From contig NC_135497.1 of the NCBI RefSeq assembly GCF_052857255.1, forward strand, positions 183,868,204-183,932,203: a DNA stretch of 64,000 bases, in the 5' to 3' direction. Of the stretch, positions 36,001 to 51,000 are shown piece by piece. Both the position numbers and the translations under genes were made by a program. Each line of letters begins with the position of its first letter. The first letter of the stretch is position 1. The notes under the pieces are model-generated. The model saw nothing but the letters and a program-made list of their open reading frames with translations, had not been told where the DNA came from and did no database searches. Source of the DNA: Amblyomma americanum (Eukaryota; Arthropoda; Arachnida; Ixodida; Ixodidae).

Positions 36001-39000
36001 AGCGACTTCCAACTGTTCTGGACAAAGTTGCTATTACTGGTTTATTTTTAAAAAATAATAAAAATTGCAATTTAATGGAAGAAAAAGTAGGCGCTGACTC
36101 CACCAACCGCGTGTGCTCTTTCTGTACATAAAAACAGCAGCACACCTGAATTGTCATGACATCACGGGATTACAAGCGAAAATTCCATACCTACTATGGT
36201 GTCCGGGAAAGTTTCATTATGCGCCCTGCTTCGCGATGTTTTTCTTTTTTATCTCTCTGTATTTATATAGTGTCCCTTCAGAGCGTTTTTCTGATTGAAA
36301 TATGCGACTTTTGGCAGCGTAGTGCAGGAGGTGCGACTAGGTGTGGCGCATACTGAGGCGGCTCTAATTGGGAGAAACAAGACGGCTGGTTGGGGAACGC
36401 TTGACACATGCGAAACCGGTTCAGAAGCAAAACTGGATGATTTTGCCAGCCAGGCCATCAACCTTTGACATCACGTTGTTTACGCCACGGAGATGTCTAT
36501 TCTGGAGTAGGGGGCTTGGAAAACCGCGAGCTCCTTTTTTGCAGACAGGGTGCACCCACGCTTACCCGCGTACAGCCGACAGCACCTGCACTGATAACGT
36601 GAACATTTTGGCAAAGATATGCGTGGTCAGGAGGAGAATTAGAGAGAAAAGAGCGACACTCGACCAAAGATTGATTAGAGAACCGATGTTTCGATGCCGA
36701 TCCGACACATTCTCGTTTCACTAGTTTGGAGCCAGAGGCGAACGCCTCACTTTCGCCTCACTTTCGCCTCACTTGGCTTCGACCAGTTCTCATGATGTCG
36801 CAGTTGCAGTGCAGCAGAGGCTAAGCAGGAAAAGGAAGGGGACAGTCCTTTCTCCCTTTGATGTGGGCTGTGGCACTGCCATAGATAGTTGTCCGTTAGT
36901 ATAGCGTGAAATCGCAGGTGATTGGCAAGTGCCTCAGGGGAAGGGGGTTAACCGCTACGTCATGACAATAGGTCTACGCCATTAGCCCTGTTTATATGAA
37001 CCTGATAGCGTCGAGTCGATTCGGGGGTCGGGCTGAGCATGGTCAACCCAACTCGACCAGTGCGTGTTTACATGAACTCGATTTTAGCGAGTCGAGACCG
37101 GTTCAACTGTAGCAACACCAAGCGTTGAGCAAGCAAGCAGTGGCAGCCTCCAAGATTGCTGTATCAGAGGCACGACGGCGCACGTAAAAAAACAAGTTCG
37201 CATTTATCCTCCCCCCTCCCACTAACCCTACTTTTCGACTCGATAGCGTTTACAAGCACATTGGGTCAGGGTCGAGCTGAGTCAACCTACCCCTTGCGGC
37301 GGAGTTGACTGCAGCCGACCCGTCGACTCCCGACCCGACTCGGCGCGCGTTTACATGAACAGTACCGGTTTTTGGCCCGATAACTCGACAACCAGGCCCT
37401 GCAGGGTTCATGTAAGCGCTGCTATTGGCTCGAGGGCCTCCTATGAGGAGTATTTTCAGCTAAATTCTTGACTTGTATCGTCACCTGGGTCACTGCGCCC
37501 CTGCACTGGGGAAGGAACAATGCTGTTCTCCCACACTGTCCTGAATAGGGAGCCACCTTCCTGTGTTTTGGCACTAACAGTGCCTTATTGTGTGCCAGGA
37601 GGGGAGGGGAGGGGGGGGGGGAGCTTTTGGGTGTCCTCTTGCATCCCACTTCCTTTTTGCACCACAAGCTAGAGCAGAAAAAAAAAAGCAAAAATCGTTT
37701 TTGAATACAGCCCAAGCAAGAAAAAAAGGAAAGAAAGAGTTCAAGTCCGTGCAAGTTATGAGAAAAACCTGTGTGCACGAACACAGACAACTAAGAGGTT
37801 GGTAGTAGAGTGTAGTAGCGACAAAATATTCTGATGCCAGATGGAGACACGTCGCATTAATTAAATTTGGCGCGAATTTGAAATCCCTGCAGAAAATACA
37901 TGCACAACTTTCAGTGCCTGTAAAACGCAAACACTAGGCTCGATGTGGATGAAAATTGCGGCTTAGCAATCAAGAAAAAAAAAGAAATGTTGCAAACGAA
38001 ATTTTGATATTTAGCTGTTTTCTCACGAGATGACATGAAAGACCGACATATCTAAAGTGCAATTTTTCTCGATATTTACCTCTGGTTTGTAAAAAAAAAT
38101 TTAAATTACAAAATAAAATCTGTCTGCAACATTTTCTCTATTCACTAAAGAAGAAAATGCTGCCACAGACCTCATGAAAATCTAACCATATGTAGACTCT
38201 CTATTGCTTCTGAAAGTTTCCATGTATTTCCTATGTACACTGTCACTGGTGAACCCTCTTAAAAGGTTAAACTATTGTATGGGCATCATTTTCGAATCTT
38301 ATTTTTTTTTATTTCTCCTGTGGTGACCAAGACACCACATACACTTGAAGCACGGGTCATTCCGACGTTCCGCAATAATTACAAAATTCAGGCATTGCAG
38401 TATACACTAAAACATTGTTATTTCAAACTCATTGGAACTCCGAGAAAATTGAGTATTAGGTGGGGTTTCAAATTAACCAAGCACAGCAAAAAATTGTGAC
38501 CGAGGCAGGAAATTTCGTTGCGGGAGCATGCTACCTTTATTTGATGACCTTTGTGATTACTTAGGGAAAGCCGCGGGTCTTGAAATGGTAAAAAAAATGT
38601 GAAAATTTATGTTTGAGAAATGGCATATTCGAGTTCAGTATACACTAAAGTGCCATCAGGGCCAAAAGTAACAGCACTTCTGCTGTCAAAATGGACTCAC
38701 TGCGCCGGTCTCGACACCAGAAGTGTTCTGTCAGGGGGCGCCCCCACGCAGAGTGGCACGGGCCGAAACTTGGATGGGGTCTGCTACTTTTGCCTCCAAT
38801 GGTACCTACCTACAAAGTTTAAAGGTCTAATTTGACCTCCAACTACTGAAAAATGATACATTTGACTCCTCCGAAGCTTCGAAATAGTGATTTCGGAACT
38901 AAATATGGCTGAACTCCGCACCCGTCGCTTCCCGCAACTGCGTCCCCGATGGCCGCAATCTTTGTCTTGTTCAATAGCTAGCACTCTTCTCAACATTCCA

Positions 39001-42000
39001 GTATTACTCACATCTATGAAATATTCATGGAACATCCACATTTTGCCATTTTATGATGCCGCTACAACGACCTCCAAATGGCTAGTGCACGGACTTCATA
39101 TGCGCTTTTCTCAACTTCATGTTTTTGCCAACATGACTTGCCTTATGGAAGTTTTCGTTACGTTTTTATGATGCAATTTCAATTTATCTTGTACCGTTGA
39201 ACTCGGGAAGAACTAAGCTATGGAGCTGTGCTATTTTTTTATGGCTGAGTAGAACATATCAAATATTGTGAGCAGTGTCACTTAATTATGTTTCATAATT
39301 ATGGTGCTTCAACATAACTGACCATTTTTATATGATAGTATACTTCAATAGCAATATAATATCACACAACAGGTCTTTGACTGTAGCTCCATTTCATTTG
39401 GAAGCGAAAGTTATTAAGGGAAAGTGTCTTAATGCCCCTTAAGGAATTGCCTCATTAGGCTTCAGATATTTTATCATAATATAGGAATTGAGATGTACTG
39501 AAACTAATTATATTTCTGAAAACAGGAGGAAAAAATACATATACGCACATAATTTCGATACGATATTTCTAATAATAAAAATTTTCATTTTAAGAGCAGT
39601 GTCTCGGCTTAAACTAATTAGAGATACTGTTAACCTAACCCATTAATCACGGCACACCACAAAAAGGAAGGGAGCAGGCTGGTATGGTGTGCAGTCTACC
39701 TTTTGCGGGTGCGAAGCAAGACTGACTGATGTTGCTGTGGGATTGTGAGGGGGGGGGCACAGCATTGCCAGGGCCTTCACTAGATGCCCTGATGAAATGC
39801 CAAGAGCATGTGACATTGAAACATTGAAAACAGTGTATCCTGCTGTGTTGCAGTGAAGCACGTCTTCTGCTCTGCAGGCGCGCGCTTTAGCAGTTTGTGA
39901 GCCGTACCACAAACCAGTTTTTTTTTTTTTTTTTGCTGGGAGTTTTGAGGCTGTGGTACTGTGCATATCAAGCATCGGCATCGCTCTGCAGTGCTGCCTC
40001 GTGGCTCTGAAAGGCCGGCATTTCACCGGGTTTGCAGTGAAATTGGGAATGGCCGTTCTTGCTAGCACCACAAACCTTCAAATTAACAGCACTGGTGCAG
40101 GCCGCCACCTAGAATCATAGAGTAAAATTTGCATTAGAAATTACGAGACGCAGAAATTCTTTGGATTGTCCGGGATTTTGAAGTAACCAAGTTCGAATTA
40201 TCAAGGTCTTACTGTAATTTTCCACGCAAGCTTAATAAATATAAAATGTCAGAAAAGCTCATTCTGAAAGATGTTCTATTGCTTTTCGTAAGCGTGGAGT
40301 AGGATGAGATGTAAACATAGATGCCACAGTTCAATTTATAATATATGCTGACGACAGTACCATACTTATTCCCGAGTACAATGTGGACCGACTAATAATA
40401 AAATGCAATGAAGTCCTCCAGAAGTTATCCATATGGTCTCAGCTCAACGTAATTAAAATAAATACAATGAAAACAAAAGCAATGATATTCCGTGCCCGGA
40501 ATAAACCTGTTGAAATACATCAGTCTATTAATTTTCAGTGCCATAACATAGAAATTGTGGACGTTCATAAAATCCTCGGTGTACATTTTTCTCAGAACTT
40601 AAGCTGGGATGCACACACTCACTATCTTAGGAAAAAACTATCCTCAGTTGCAGGCATGATATCGCGTTGTCGGAGACTGCTTCCAGTAAAAGCTAAACTT
40701 CAAGTCTATAATGCTTTATTCAATTCCTATTTAAATTACTGTTCGTTGGTATGGGCCACAACAACAAAGACAAACTTAGACAAACTCCATTTGTTACAAA
40801 AGAAGGTTATCCGCTACATTGGAAATATCGATCCAACAGCCAGTACTAAAGATGCGTTTGTTTCCTTTAACATCATAAGGGTTGATAACTTATACAAATA
40901 TCGATTACTCCAAACATTCTTTTTTTCCTCTACTGAAGTCAAGAACTTACTCTCATCTCTGGCATTTTTAACACTACGTAGCACAGATATACACACAAGA
41001 AGTAAAGATGTCTGGGAAATCCCCCACTTCCGCACTTACTATAAACATCAATCATTAGCACATAACCTGCCATCAATGCTTAATATGTACCAAAACACAA
41101 CTCGTCTGAATCCCAAGAAATTGCGCACGTACTTCATAACATTGTGAACCACATTTTGATGTTATACTTAGTTTTTTCTACTGTGCTTCCTTTGTTTACA
41201 ATTTCGTACTGTTATTTATGTCAACTTGTACTATTTTTAACTATTTTTAGCTCATTTTGGCGAATATGGTGCATTACATACTGTATTATGTTGCCGCAAT
41301 ACTGTATTATGTTGCGTATGGTGTACATTGCTTTATATTCACATTATTCTTTTTTTCTCAACTTCACTGTTCTGCCATGTAACGGTCTCCTGGGCCTCGT
41401 CAAGCTGCTCACCCAGCTTTTAGCCCAGGAGACCATTCCAGTTCTTTCTGGGAAAAATAAAGAATGATTGATTGATTGATTGTTGTGTACAGTTGCAACT
41501 AGATTCCAGGGGTACCTTTTGCATGTTCAACTGAATTGTATTCTAGATAGTCTAGCCCATACCTGTCATATTGTACATATTAGCTACATTTAGCAATAGT
41601 AGTTGCGGTTTACTAAAATAAAAAAGGCCTGCGAGGGCACCTTGAGTCTCACGGTGATAGTGCTTGGCGCCACCACGAACCCTTAGCCCACATACCAAAG
41701 CTGTAATCCACACCATGGCAATAGGTTGTAAGGTGAAGGTTAGAAACCGTGAACGGTGGCAGTCAAGGCCATGGTCAAGCCCCGGCCTATGGGCTGCCCA
41801 TCTGTATACCAGGTGGGGAGCTCTAGGACATTCTTGTGTCTATAAGGGCGAAGCGCAAGTGACAGAATAGGAACTCTTCATCCATCTGTACCGTATGGAT
41901 TCTCCATTCGCCCCCCCCCCCCCCTCCCCTAAAAAAACTATTGGTACCGGAAACGGTACCGAACTGGTGGAATCTGTGAGGTTGCAATAGGGGAAGATAA

Positions 42001-45000
42001 ATACGTTCTCCCCACTTAATCGCGGCTGACACAGTTCAAAACCGCCAGACTCCACCCCGTGATTGCGTATGCTACCGAGCGCACGCCGACCACGGCGGGC
42101 CTTACTCTGAGGGAACAAAGGAACGACACATTGGCTGACACAAACAGGCATTTAGTGCTATAACAACAGTAATGCCAGCTAGCAACAAAATATGTTAAGG
42201 AATCGAGATCGTCCGACTCACCAGCAAGGTTATGAGCAAATGTTCGCCCGCGCTAGGGCAAGGGATACTGCGCAGCCAGACAGGACGAGATACGAGAGCA
42301 GGTCTCCCCGCCACTTCCTCGCCCCGCTGGCGAAGAGCGGAGCCGCATGCGGCACGTCCGCTCGCACCGACGATCCCAGCTGAAAAGCGTGATGCTGTGG
42401 GCTGTGTCCCGCACGCGCGCGCAAGCAGACTCTCGCGCTGCGACGCCAGTGCCCTCCCTTGTTAGTTAAGTTAACCAGGGAGATTCATGTGGTGCCCCGC
42501 ATCGAAGCAAAGCTGTTGCTGCAGGGTGCATCCTGGGAAAGCCATGAAAAGATCGTCTATGTCGCGTGACCTGCTGTTACGGAGAGTCAGAAGGCAAGCT
42601 TTGATTTGATTGGCGTCCGTTGCCATCAAGAATGCCTTAGAAGAAACCCGCGAGTCGAGGCAGTTGATATTCTGGGGGCCGTGGTTGCCATCTACCAGTG
42701 ACGCGTAGAAATCATTAAATTTTCCCTCTGACTGGTGTGTTATCGACGAAGACCTCGAGCATGCCGCTGGCATGTCCACCTCAGTTCAAAACTTCATTTA
42801 TTGCTTTCCATACAAAGTCACTCCTTTTACATACGTCTGGATTAAATAGTTTTTCCATATACTCCTGCTTTGTTTGGCGATGAAAAGAAGTGACTTGATT
42901 TCGATACGCTTTAAAACGCGCGAGGTCATTGAGGGATCGGCTTTTGATAAAGTAGTTGTAAAGATTCATTTTTTGTTTTATCTTTTCAAGGCATTCTTTT
43001 GTTATCCAGGGCTTGCGGGCCTTGCGGGGTTTTTTTATAAGTCACAAGTGGAAAATTTTGGTCATAGACAGACCTGGCATTCGCGGCAGGATGTTGAGCT
43101 GCCTAAAAGACTTCTTGTCAAACCGTTCATCCTATGTATACCTCGGTTCAACCCTCTGGAGAATTTTTATTTAAAAAGATGTAGTGCCTCAAGGGTGTAT
43201 TTTAAACACAACCCTCTTTGCTGTTAAAATAAATCCTATTAGTAAAATAATTCCAAGGTCTATAATGTATTCAGTCTATGTCGACGATCTTCAGATATCT
43301 TGTACGTCCTCAAACATGTCAACATGCAAAAGATATGTGCAGTTAATAATAAATAAACTTTCAACATGGGCTGACCGAAATGGTTTTCGGTTCTTCCCAC
43401 AGAAAACAGTGGCCATTCTTTTCTCACTCAAACGTGGCCTACAGACAGATCCTAGCCTACACCTGAACGAAACCGAATTTTCACTAAAGAGTGACCACAA
43501 ATTCCTGGGAATCACTTTTGACAAAAAACTGACCTTCTTGCCCCACATAAAGAACCTGAAGAAGAAAGCTACTCGAACATTATTATAGGACTTGCCTTTT
43601 ACACATCTGGCGCAGCATAGTTTGCTTTTGCCTAGATTATGGGTACATAGTGTGCAATTCAGCTTGGCCGTCCTACCTGAAGCAATTAGATCCAGTACAT
43701 AACTCAGGTCTGCGTCTTGCAACTGGGGCGAGCAGGACTTTGCCCATAAACAGTCTATGTGTACAATGTAACGAACCACCCCTTGCAGATAGAAGAGCCA
43801 TGCTGACATGTGTGTACATCCTAAAAACCCATCCACTACCAAAACATCTTTACTACTCTCTAGTTATGTAGTGCCTGTCAAAGCAGTTCTTCAGTAATGA
43901 ACCCAATACGAGACCCCTCATCGAAATTTGCCAGGAATTAGGTATTCTGGACACTCTACCTGATATTGCCCAGAGACTCGAACCACTGCCATTGTGGTAT
44001 ACCTTTCCCGCTGTAGGCGACTACACACTGACACAATTTAATAAAAAGTGAACTCCACGTGAACACATATTACAAGAATTTTTGGTGCTAGACAAAAAAT
44101 TCAAAGAATACACAGCATTTTTATACACACGGTTCTAAAATGCCAGAAGTGCTGTGGTGCAAGATAAATGGAAAAAAGTGGTCAGGTTGTCTCATTGCGC
44201 GTCAATTTTCCAAGCTGAATGTTATGCCATTTCCATGGCTGTAGCAAAAATAGTCAAAAAGAACATTCAAAACAGCATCATCTACACGGACTCGCTGAGT
44301 GTAATCACAGCACTGCACGCCAGAAATGTAAGAGAACCTTTAATAGGAGATATAATACATAACATAATAACTGCTGAAACACAAGGACATGAAATTAAGC
44401 TCTGCTGGGTACCAAGCCATCTTGGAATTAGTGGCAATGGGAGAGCTGACGCGTGCGCTGCTCAAGCTCACCGTAGGGAAGTCAGGACTGTAAATATACC
44501 GTATGCAGATTGCACAAAATTAGTAAAATACAAACAAAGAAAAATGGCAGTCTACATGGAATTGGGAATAAAATAGCAAACTACATTTCGTAAAATCCAT
44601 TCTGGGAGAATCTAGATCATGCATTCATCAGGAACGTTTTATAGAGGTAATTTTATGCCGTCTGTGCATCGGACACACACACCTAACACACAACTTTCTA
44701 CTGACAAAGTAAGACAAACCTTTATGTGAGAAATGTGGAGATGAGCTCACAGTAAATCACATTTTATTTTCGTGCACAGAACTCGAACGGCTAAGGAAAA
44801 ATGTTTTACTGTATTTTACAATGAACACATTCCTTTCCACCCCAATTTACTTTTAGGAGGTAATCAACTTGTAGATATTTCATCTGTTTTTAGTTTCCTG
44901 AAAGAAGCGGTGACCTTATGCAAACTATAATATCACAAAACTATTAATTCTAAAAATTCTTACCCTGTGCTTTGACGCATTTCGTGATGCACCTCATCCA

Positions 45001-48000
45001 TTTTCTCAGGCCTGACAAGAAGGCTCAGGTCTTTTTGATTTGTTAGGCACCTCGGAGTCCTTGTCCGGACAAGGACTGTCGCTGAGGACACCCAATTTTT
45101 GGAAGAAATTATACCACATGTTTGGCACATGATAGCCTGAGTTGCTTATATGTCATAAAACCCAATACAATAAAATACAAATACAAACAAAAAGAGTGGA
45201 AAAGATGTTGCCATCTGCAGCAACAGTTGCTATCTAATATCTTAAGCACCTGAGCTGCTGCTGTCGGAAATCTAAGGGACAGTGAGAGGATAGTGAGAAG
45301 TACAGAGGAGAGTGATGGCGAGAAAGGAGAGGGGGTAGCTATCACTACATACAAAATACAAATAGTAAACAAATTAACTCCGCTCGCTTTAAGTGTTCAG
45401 GCACTGTTTGAAATATAACCGCATGCAGTCTATTTCATCAGAGTGAGCTTTGCACTTTTGTTGGCATGCTGATCTGTGTTGCATGTTGCCATTAGTGCAC
45501 CTTTCCTTCAGTTGTCTACCACTGTTGTCATAGAAAAGAAAAGGTGCACCACCGCTATTCTCTTCTAGCAATAATTTCTCACAATGGGTGGTGAATGGGT
45601 GGTGAAAACGTGGTTTTTATTCGCCTGATTTTGGGTGTGTAGAAAGAACACAGCAGAGCCGGTGTCATCTTTGCTCCAGCAGTGCATGTTCCCAAATGTG
45701 GATGACATATTTGTGCTTTGTGCCTTAAAATTCATTACATTCTGCACAAGGTTTTCTACAATTTGGCCATAATTAATCAGGGTATGCTTGATTCACAGGA
45801 GGTGACGGAGGGGAATCAAAAGAACCACTCTTTCTTCGAAGTTGGACATTGTTGTTTTGTTAAGATGCCTGTGTGTCTCTTAGGTATTATAAATGTTTTT
45901 ATTATGTTTTGATAACTGGCATGGCATGGACTTTTACTCAGTATATATTGTTTATATCGCATACATTAATAATCAAAGATAATTTGGCATCAGATTTTAC
46001 AGTACATTTTACAGAGTGTTTTAGATGGGGGGACCCTATCGGTTTAGAAGATTGTGGAATAGCCGGGCACCAGTGCTCATGCACAGAATGCGAACACCCC
46101 TTGGTACCCTTGGGTAGTAGGCCGTAGAGAATAGGGAGAGTCCTATGAACAGTGGTGGGAATGCTGCGCCAATTGCACAGGTGCACATGTGAAATGGCGC
46201 AGGTGCGCTATTTTATTAAGCCTGCTACATGCTGCTACAAATTGATTTTTGATGAAATTGCACCAGTGCAGCTCCAAAATGCCGTTCCAGCAACCAAGAA
46301 CTGCGGAAAATCTAAGGTGGCTCAGGTAACTGCTGAAAATGAACAGGCTTGAGTCTGGTTTCTTCTCTCAATGTATGATGAGAAAGATGAACTATGGAGC
46401 CTAGATCTGCCCCGTTTTACTTGTTAGCCCTTTGCCGCCTGCAGTTAGTGCACGGCATGCATGTGTTTTGCATATCTACCTCGAAAACACTGCCAACATT
46501 GTCCAAAACGAACATGGCTAGTGCATATGCAAAAAAAAAGTGGTTTTGAAGAGCCTTATATAAGGCTTGCACAGTACCATCCCCTGCCCCGTAGGGCAAA
46601 TGTTTGCCCACGATTAAGGGTTGGTATGTGTTATAGCTGATACCTCTATTTCACGGACCTCGTTCGTGCTCGGTGTAACCCCGGATCAGGAAGAATTTTT
46701 CTTCAACTGTCAGGTTTCTGTGAGATCTGTTTTGCATTCCTTTGTAGCTGTATGGCTGTGCTTGTGTGGATGGTATTGAGTAATTACTTCGGTCTGTTTG
46801 CACAGTAAAGCCATATAGTAATTCAAACTTTCGGGGTAGAAAGTCGGTTCGTTTAAATAGGAGTTCAAATTGAAGCACTGACAATGATAGGGTTGGCATA
46901 CCATGCCCACACTGTGCACTCGTAATCTGGAGCTTGTGTTCTTACCTGATGTCCTCTGCCATGTGAACATGTGAATTATAAACCTACCACAGTGGCTCAG
47001 TGGTTAGCATGCCTGGCTACTGAGCCGGGGTACCTGGATTCAATCCTGTTCATAGTGCCCACGTTTCAGTGGATGCGAAAAGCGAATTGTCCGAGTTTTG
47101 TGCGATGTCAGTGCACATTAAGGAACCACAGGTGGTCTATATATTATTGTGGGCCCTGCACTGCAGTGTCCCTCATGCCCTATGTGTCTTTTGTCTTTGG
47201 GATGTTAAACGCCACAATTAACAATTTTAATTATAGTCTCAGTGCAAGAAAATCATCTGAACAGATTCTCTTTGTCAGCAACACGTAATATTTTTTTTTT
47301 GTTCGCAGTAAAGCTTGAATCACTTTTTGGGTGGGTTGGTGCTTGTCCAACAGCAGAATATGTGTTTATTGCTCGGGAAATTGGATTTAAATGTTTTTCC
47401 GCCACTCGATTCAAACTCGTCCTGTATACTCCGAAATAACCCTGTTATTTTGAAGGAAATGGTGTTGCAGCCTAACCTTTGGAATCCACGCCCAAGAAAC
47501 TGGGGACGTGCTCTTTAGTTTCAAAATCAGCCGGTGGCTACACCTGTTTTTCATTTTTTTGTCTTTTCTAGCTTATCAGAGCTCCGTTCTCAGTGAAAGC
47601 CTTTGTCGTTAGAAAAAAGGTAATCTGTCGAGACAGGCCAACTTCTCAGTCCTCAGTGTCCCTGTGATTAAAAAATTTAGGAAGCAGTGAACCGCGTGAT
47701 ACACGCTTAGTAAGTCCGAGATAATGAGCGAAGGAAAACGGCGCTCCTCTTTGAGTCAAAAGTCATGCGTATGAGACAGGACGCTTCGTCGCGAGAGGCA
47801 TGGCCATATTGTACTGCAGGAAGTTATCTGTGATATACGGCATGGTGAGGGTAGCTTTGGTGGCTACCATAACGGGAGCATAGCTCTGCAGTGTCGTAAT
47901 GCTACCCAAGCAAAGTGCTCGTGCTCATCCTGGAATGATCACTGTGACCCAGGCTGGGACGGGTGGTGGCCTGTTTATTAATTGCGGCTTTCTGTAACCA

Positions 48001-51000
48001 ATCTCCTTCAATCAGAGCAGGTGAAGGTGCCAGTTAAAATTGTGACATGGGAGTGAACAGTCACGTGACACTTTTCAAATCTCGCAGGCATTAGTTTAAG
48101 CTTAAATAAAGAAAGTACTAAATTTAAACTGAAAAAAACTGAAATGGGCATTTCTAAACTTTCTCTCCAGCTTTCATAAATAAAGTTTTGCACCTGCGTT
48201 AATGATACAAAGGTTAGCTACTTTATCTTTGCTGAGCAGTTGGCAAGTTAGTTGCATTAAAAATATCCAGATGCATCCACTATGGCAATATAGCATCCAC
48301 AAAACTCGCAGATATTTTTTTTAGAGTGCAAATCAACATCTTTTGTCACTATTCTTCAAAAGTTTATTTTCTAGGTGCATATTATCGCAGCAGAACTAGC
48401 ATTTGTTGAGTACCCGTGCTCTGGGAGAAAAAATTATCGATGCAGAAGGCCCAAGAGCATTAAAAAATATTCAGAAGCCAATGGATTAAATGTGATGAAC
48501 TGTTGAATGGGCAGTATATGCATCTCCTTTGCTGCTTGCATATGCACTGTCTGTTTATCAACCAAGGGACATTTCTGTTTCCTGTTGCCTCATAGCTAGT
48601 ATTGATTACATTCAATTATGGAATGATCTTCTCAGGGTCTGAAAATGGCATTTTGGTATGGGCATTAAAAAAACTAAAGTTATGTGATTTACCACACAAA
48701 CTGAAGTTCTTAATTATTTGAGGGGCAGTCAAAAAAATGACATATATTTTTGATTGTGAAAAAAATGCAGAATTACGAGGAAAATTGTTTCACCTTGTTT
48801 TAATTCAGCCCGCATTGTGTTCAGCAATGGTTTGCCAGTGCTTCACCAAAGCCTGGCGCACCTTTGCAGGTAAGGCAGTGGAAGGTATGAGAGATCATCA
48901 GGGGTTGGTACCCCCATTGACCACTTGAATGTGCTGCCCAATGCAGTGGTGGGAATGCTGAGCCAATTTTGCAGTTTGCGCCATTGTATTAAATCTGCTA
49001 CATGCTGCTACAAATGGGTCATTTTTGATGAAATTGCTCCAATGGTGTGCAAAATATTCTTCCATAAAACAAAAGCCTTGGGACAATTGTGAGGGGGCAG
49101 AGGCTGCAGCCTAATGTGCACAGGCATGGCTCTGGTTTCTTCTCTTGATGCATGATGAGAAAGAAGCCCGATGGACCTCTTCCCTGCTCTGTTTTGCTCT
49201 CTAGCCCTTTACTATCTAGAGTTCTTACACGAGGTGCGCATATATTGATCGTCTGCCTTGACGGCACTGCCAACATTGTTCGAAACGAATAGGGCGATGG
49301 CACGACCGTGGCGATCATCTGACCAGCCTTAACAGGCTTTTTCAAAGGTTAACTAGCACTTGAAGCGGCACTTGGAGTTCCTCTGCTGTTCGGCGCTTGT
49401 AAATCGAGGCGCGTCAAAAACAAAACCACGGGGCATGCAAAGCTCATAGACGTGAAGCGCCATAACAAATCAAAACTCTCCTGGCCGCTTGTGGCGCCAC
49501 CAAGCATCGGTTTTCTTTGCTTCCAACATTCAGGTTGTCTTTTGTCTGTTTTCCTTGTGTGATAAAAGTGCACTATCGGTTTTAAAACAAAACTTACTTC
49601 AATATTGAACCGCGCAACCTTCCTTTGTCAGCCTCAGAGATGCGCGGCCCCGTGTAGGAAGGAAAATTCTTCCAAGGTGGCGTCTCTTGTCCTATGACGT
49701 CACTACGCTTGCACTTGCGAGATTGGCCTGTGGCGGCGATACCTGTATTTTGGTTCTTGCTATGTTCTACCTTACAAACCTTTGTTTTCACTAAGAGCGG
49801 CATTTTTGTGATCAAGAGCTGGTATTATATTGATACAGACCAACTTCAATTTCTCCTCAGTGTCCCTTTAACTGGCCACACTTCTAGTTTCGTAATTCTG
49901 GAGCTACATGCTTTTAATGAATGTGCAGTTAAAAGGTAACGAAGACACCAACTCATGCAGCGTGCAGCCACGGGTAATTTGCATTAGTGCAGTTTATAAA
50001 TATGATTAAGTTTATTGATATTCGAGCAGAAATAAATAAACATTGGCAGGGCGTACAGTGCAAAGAACAGATAACTTATGGCCCATTAGTGTGGATTCCA
50101 AGAGAAGTGTGGATTCCAAGAGAAGGTAAACGCTGAAGGGGGCAATGGAAAATTAGGTGGTTAGATGTAATTAGGAAGTTTGTGGGCATAAGGTGGTTAC
50201 GTCTGATGCAGGACAGGGTTAGTAGGAGGGAAGTTAGTGGGGGAGACCTTTGTCCTGCAGTAGGGGTTAGTTAGGCTGATGATGATAAATCTAGGCTGGC
50301 AACACTGATCACTTCAAAATGCCTTTAGGTGATGTCTAACCATGGTGCCTTGCAATCATGAGAATAGTGTGGTGTACTTAACGCTTTTCCTTGGCCTGCT
50401 AGAAGAAATTTGCCAAGCCATACCATGCTGTAACGGTTATTTCTGTTTCAAAGTGAGTTTTTAAATGAAGGGTAGCATACAGGTGAACTTGCTCAAAATG
50501 AATTGCTGGTCTAGTTGGTACTTCATGCTTACATTCGCACAGCACGACAATGAACACGAACAACAGGGAGACACCACAAAGTGCTTTGTGGTGTCTCCCT
50601 GTTGTCCGTGGTTGTCCGTGTTCGTTGTTGCGCTGTGTGTATATAGGCATGCAGGTGTGTTACGTATGGTCGGGTATCATTTGCTTCAGCTTTGAATGTG
50701 TGTTCATGGCCAGTTTTATTCTCTTTGGGCATTAATATGATTGGCATCATGGTGTGTGCAGCTGCAGTCCATAGTGGCAGCACCAGTGGTGGGGGCAGCA
50801 GCAGCAATCTTGGCAACCCATCTCCATCTGGTGAGAACATGGGCAGCTCTGGCGGGGCTGGCGGAACAAACAGCAACTCTCCTGAGAACTCGGCTGGTGC
50901 ATCAAAGGATGAAGAAGAACACAGTGGGCCTTCACAACCTCCAGCCAACAAGACTGGCAAGGAGCTTGTCTTGGCGCCTCCCCGTGAAAGCAAACGGCCC

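Noticed and set aside
45799..45840. Acceptor-led extra exon (GAGGTGACGGAGG start)
   Set aside because: No donor in a compatible phase and no similarity to the microexon units.
46268..46327. Exon between CCGTTCCAG and GCTCAG|GTAACT
   Set aside because: Falls within the dispersed repeat R370 and its second copy lacks the same splice signals.
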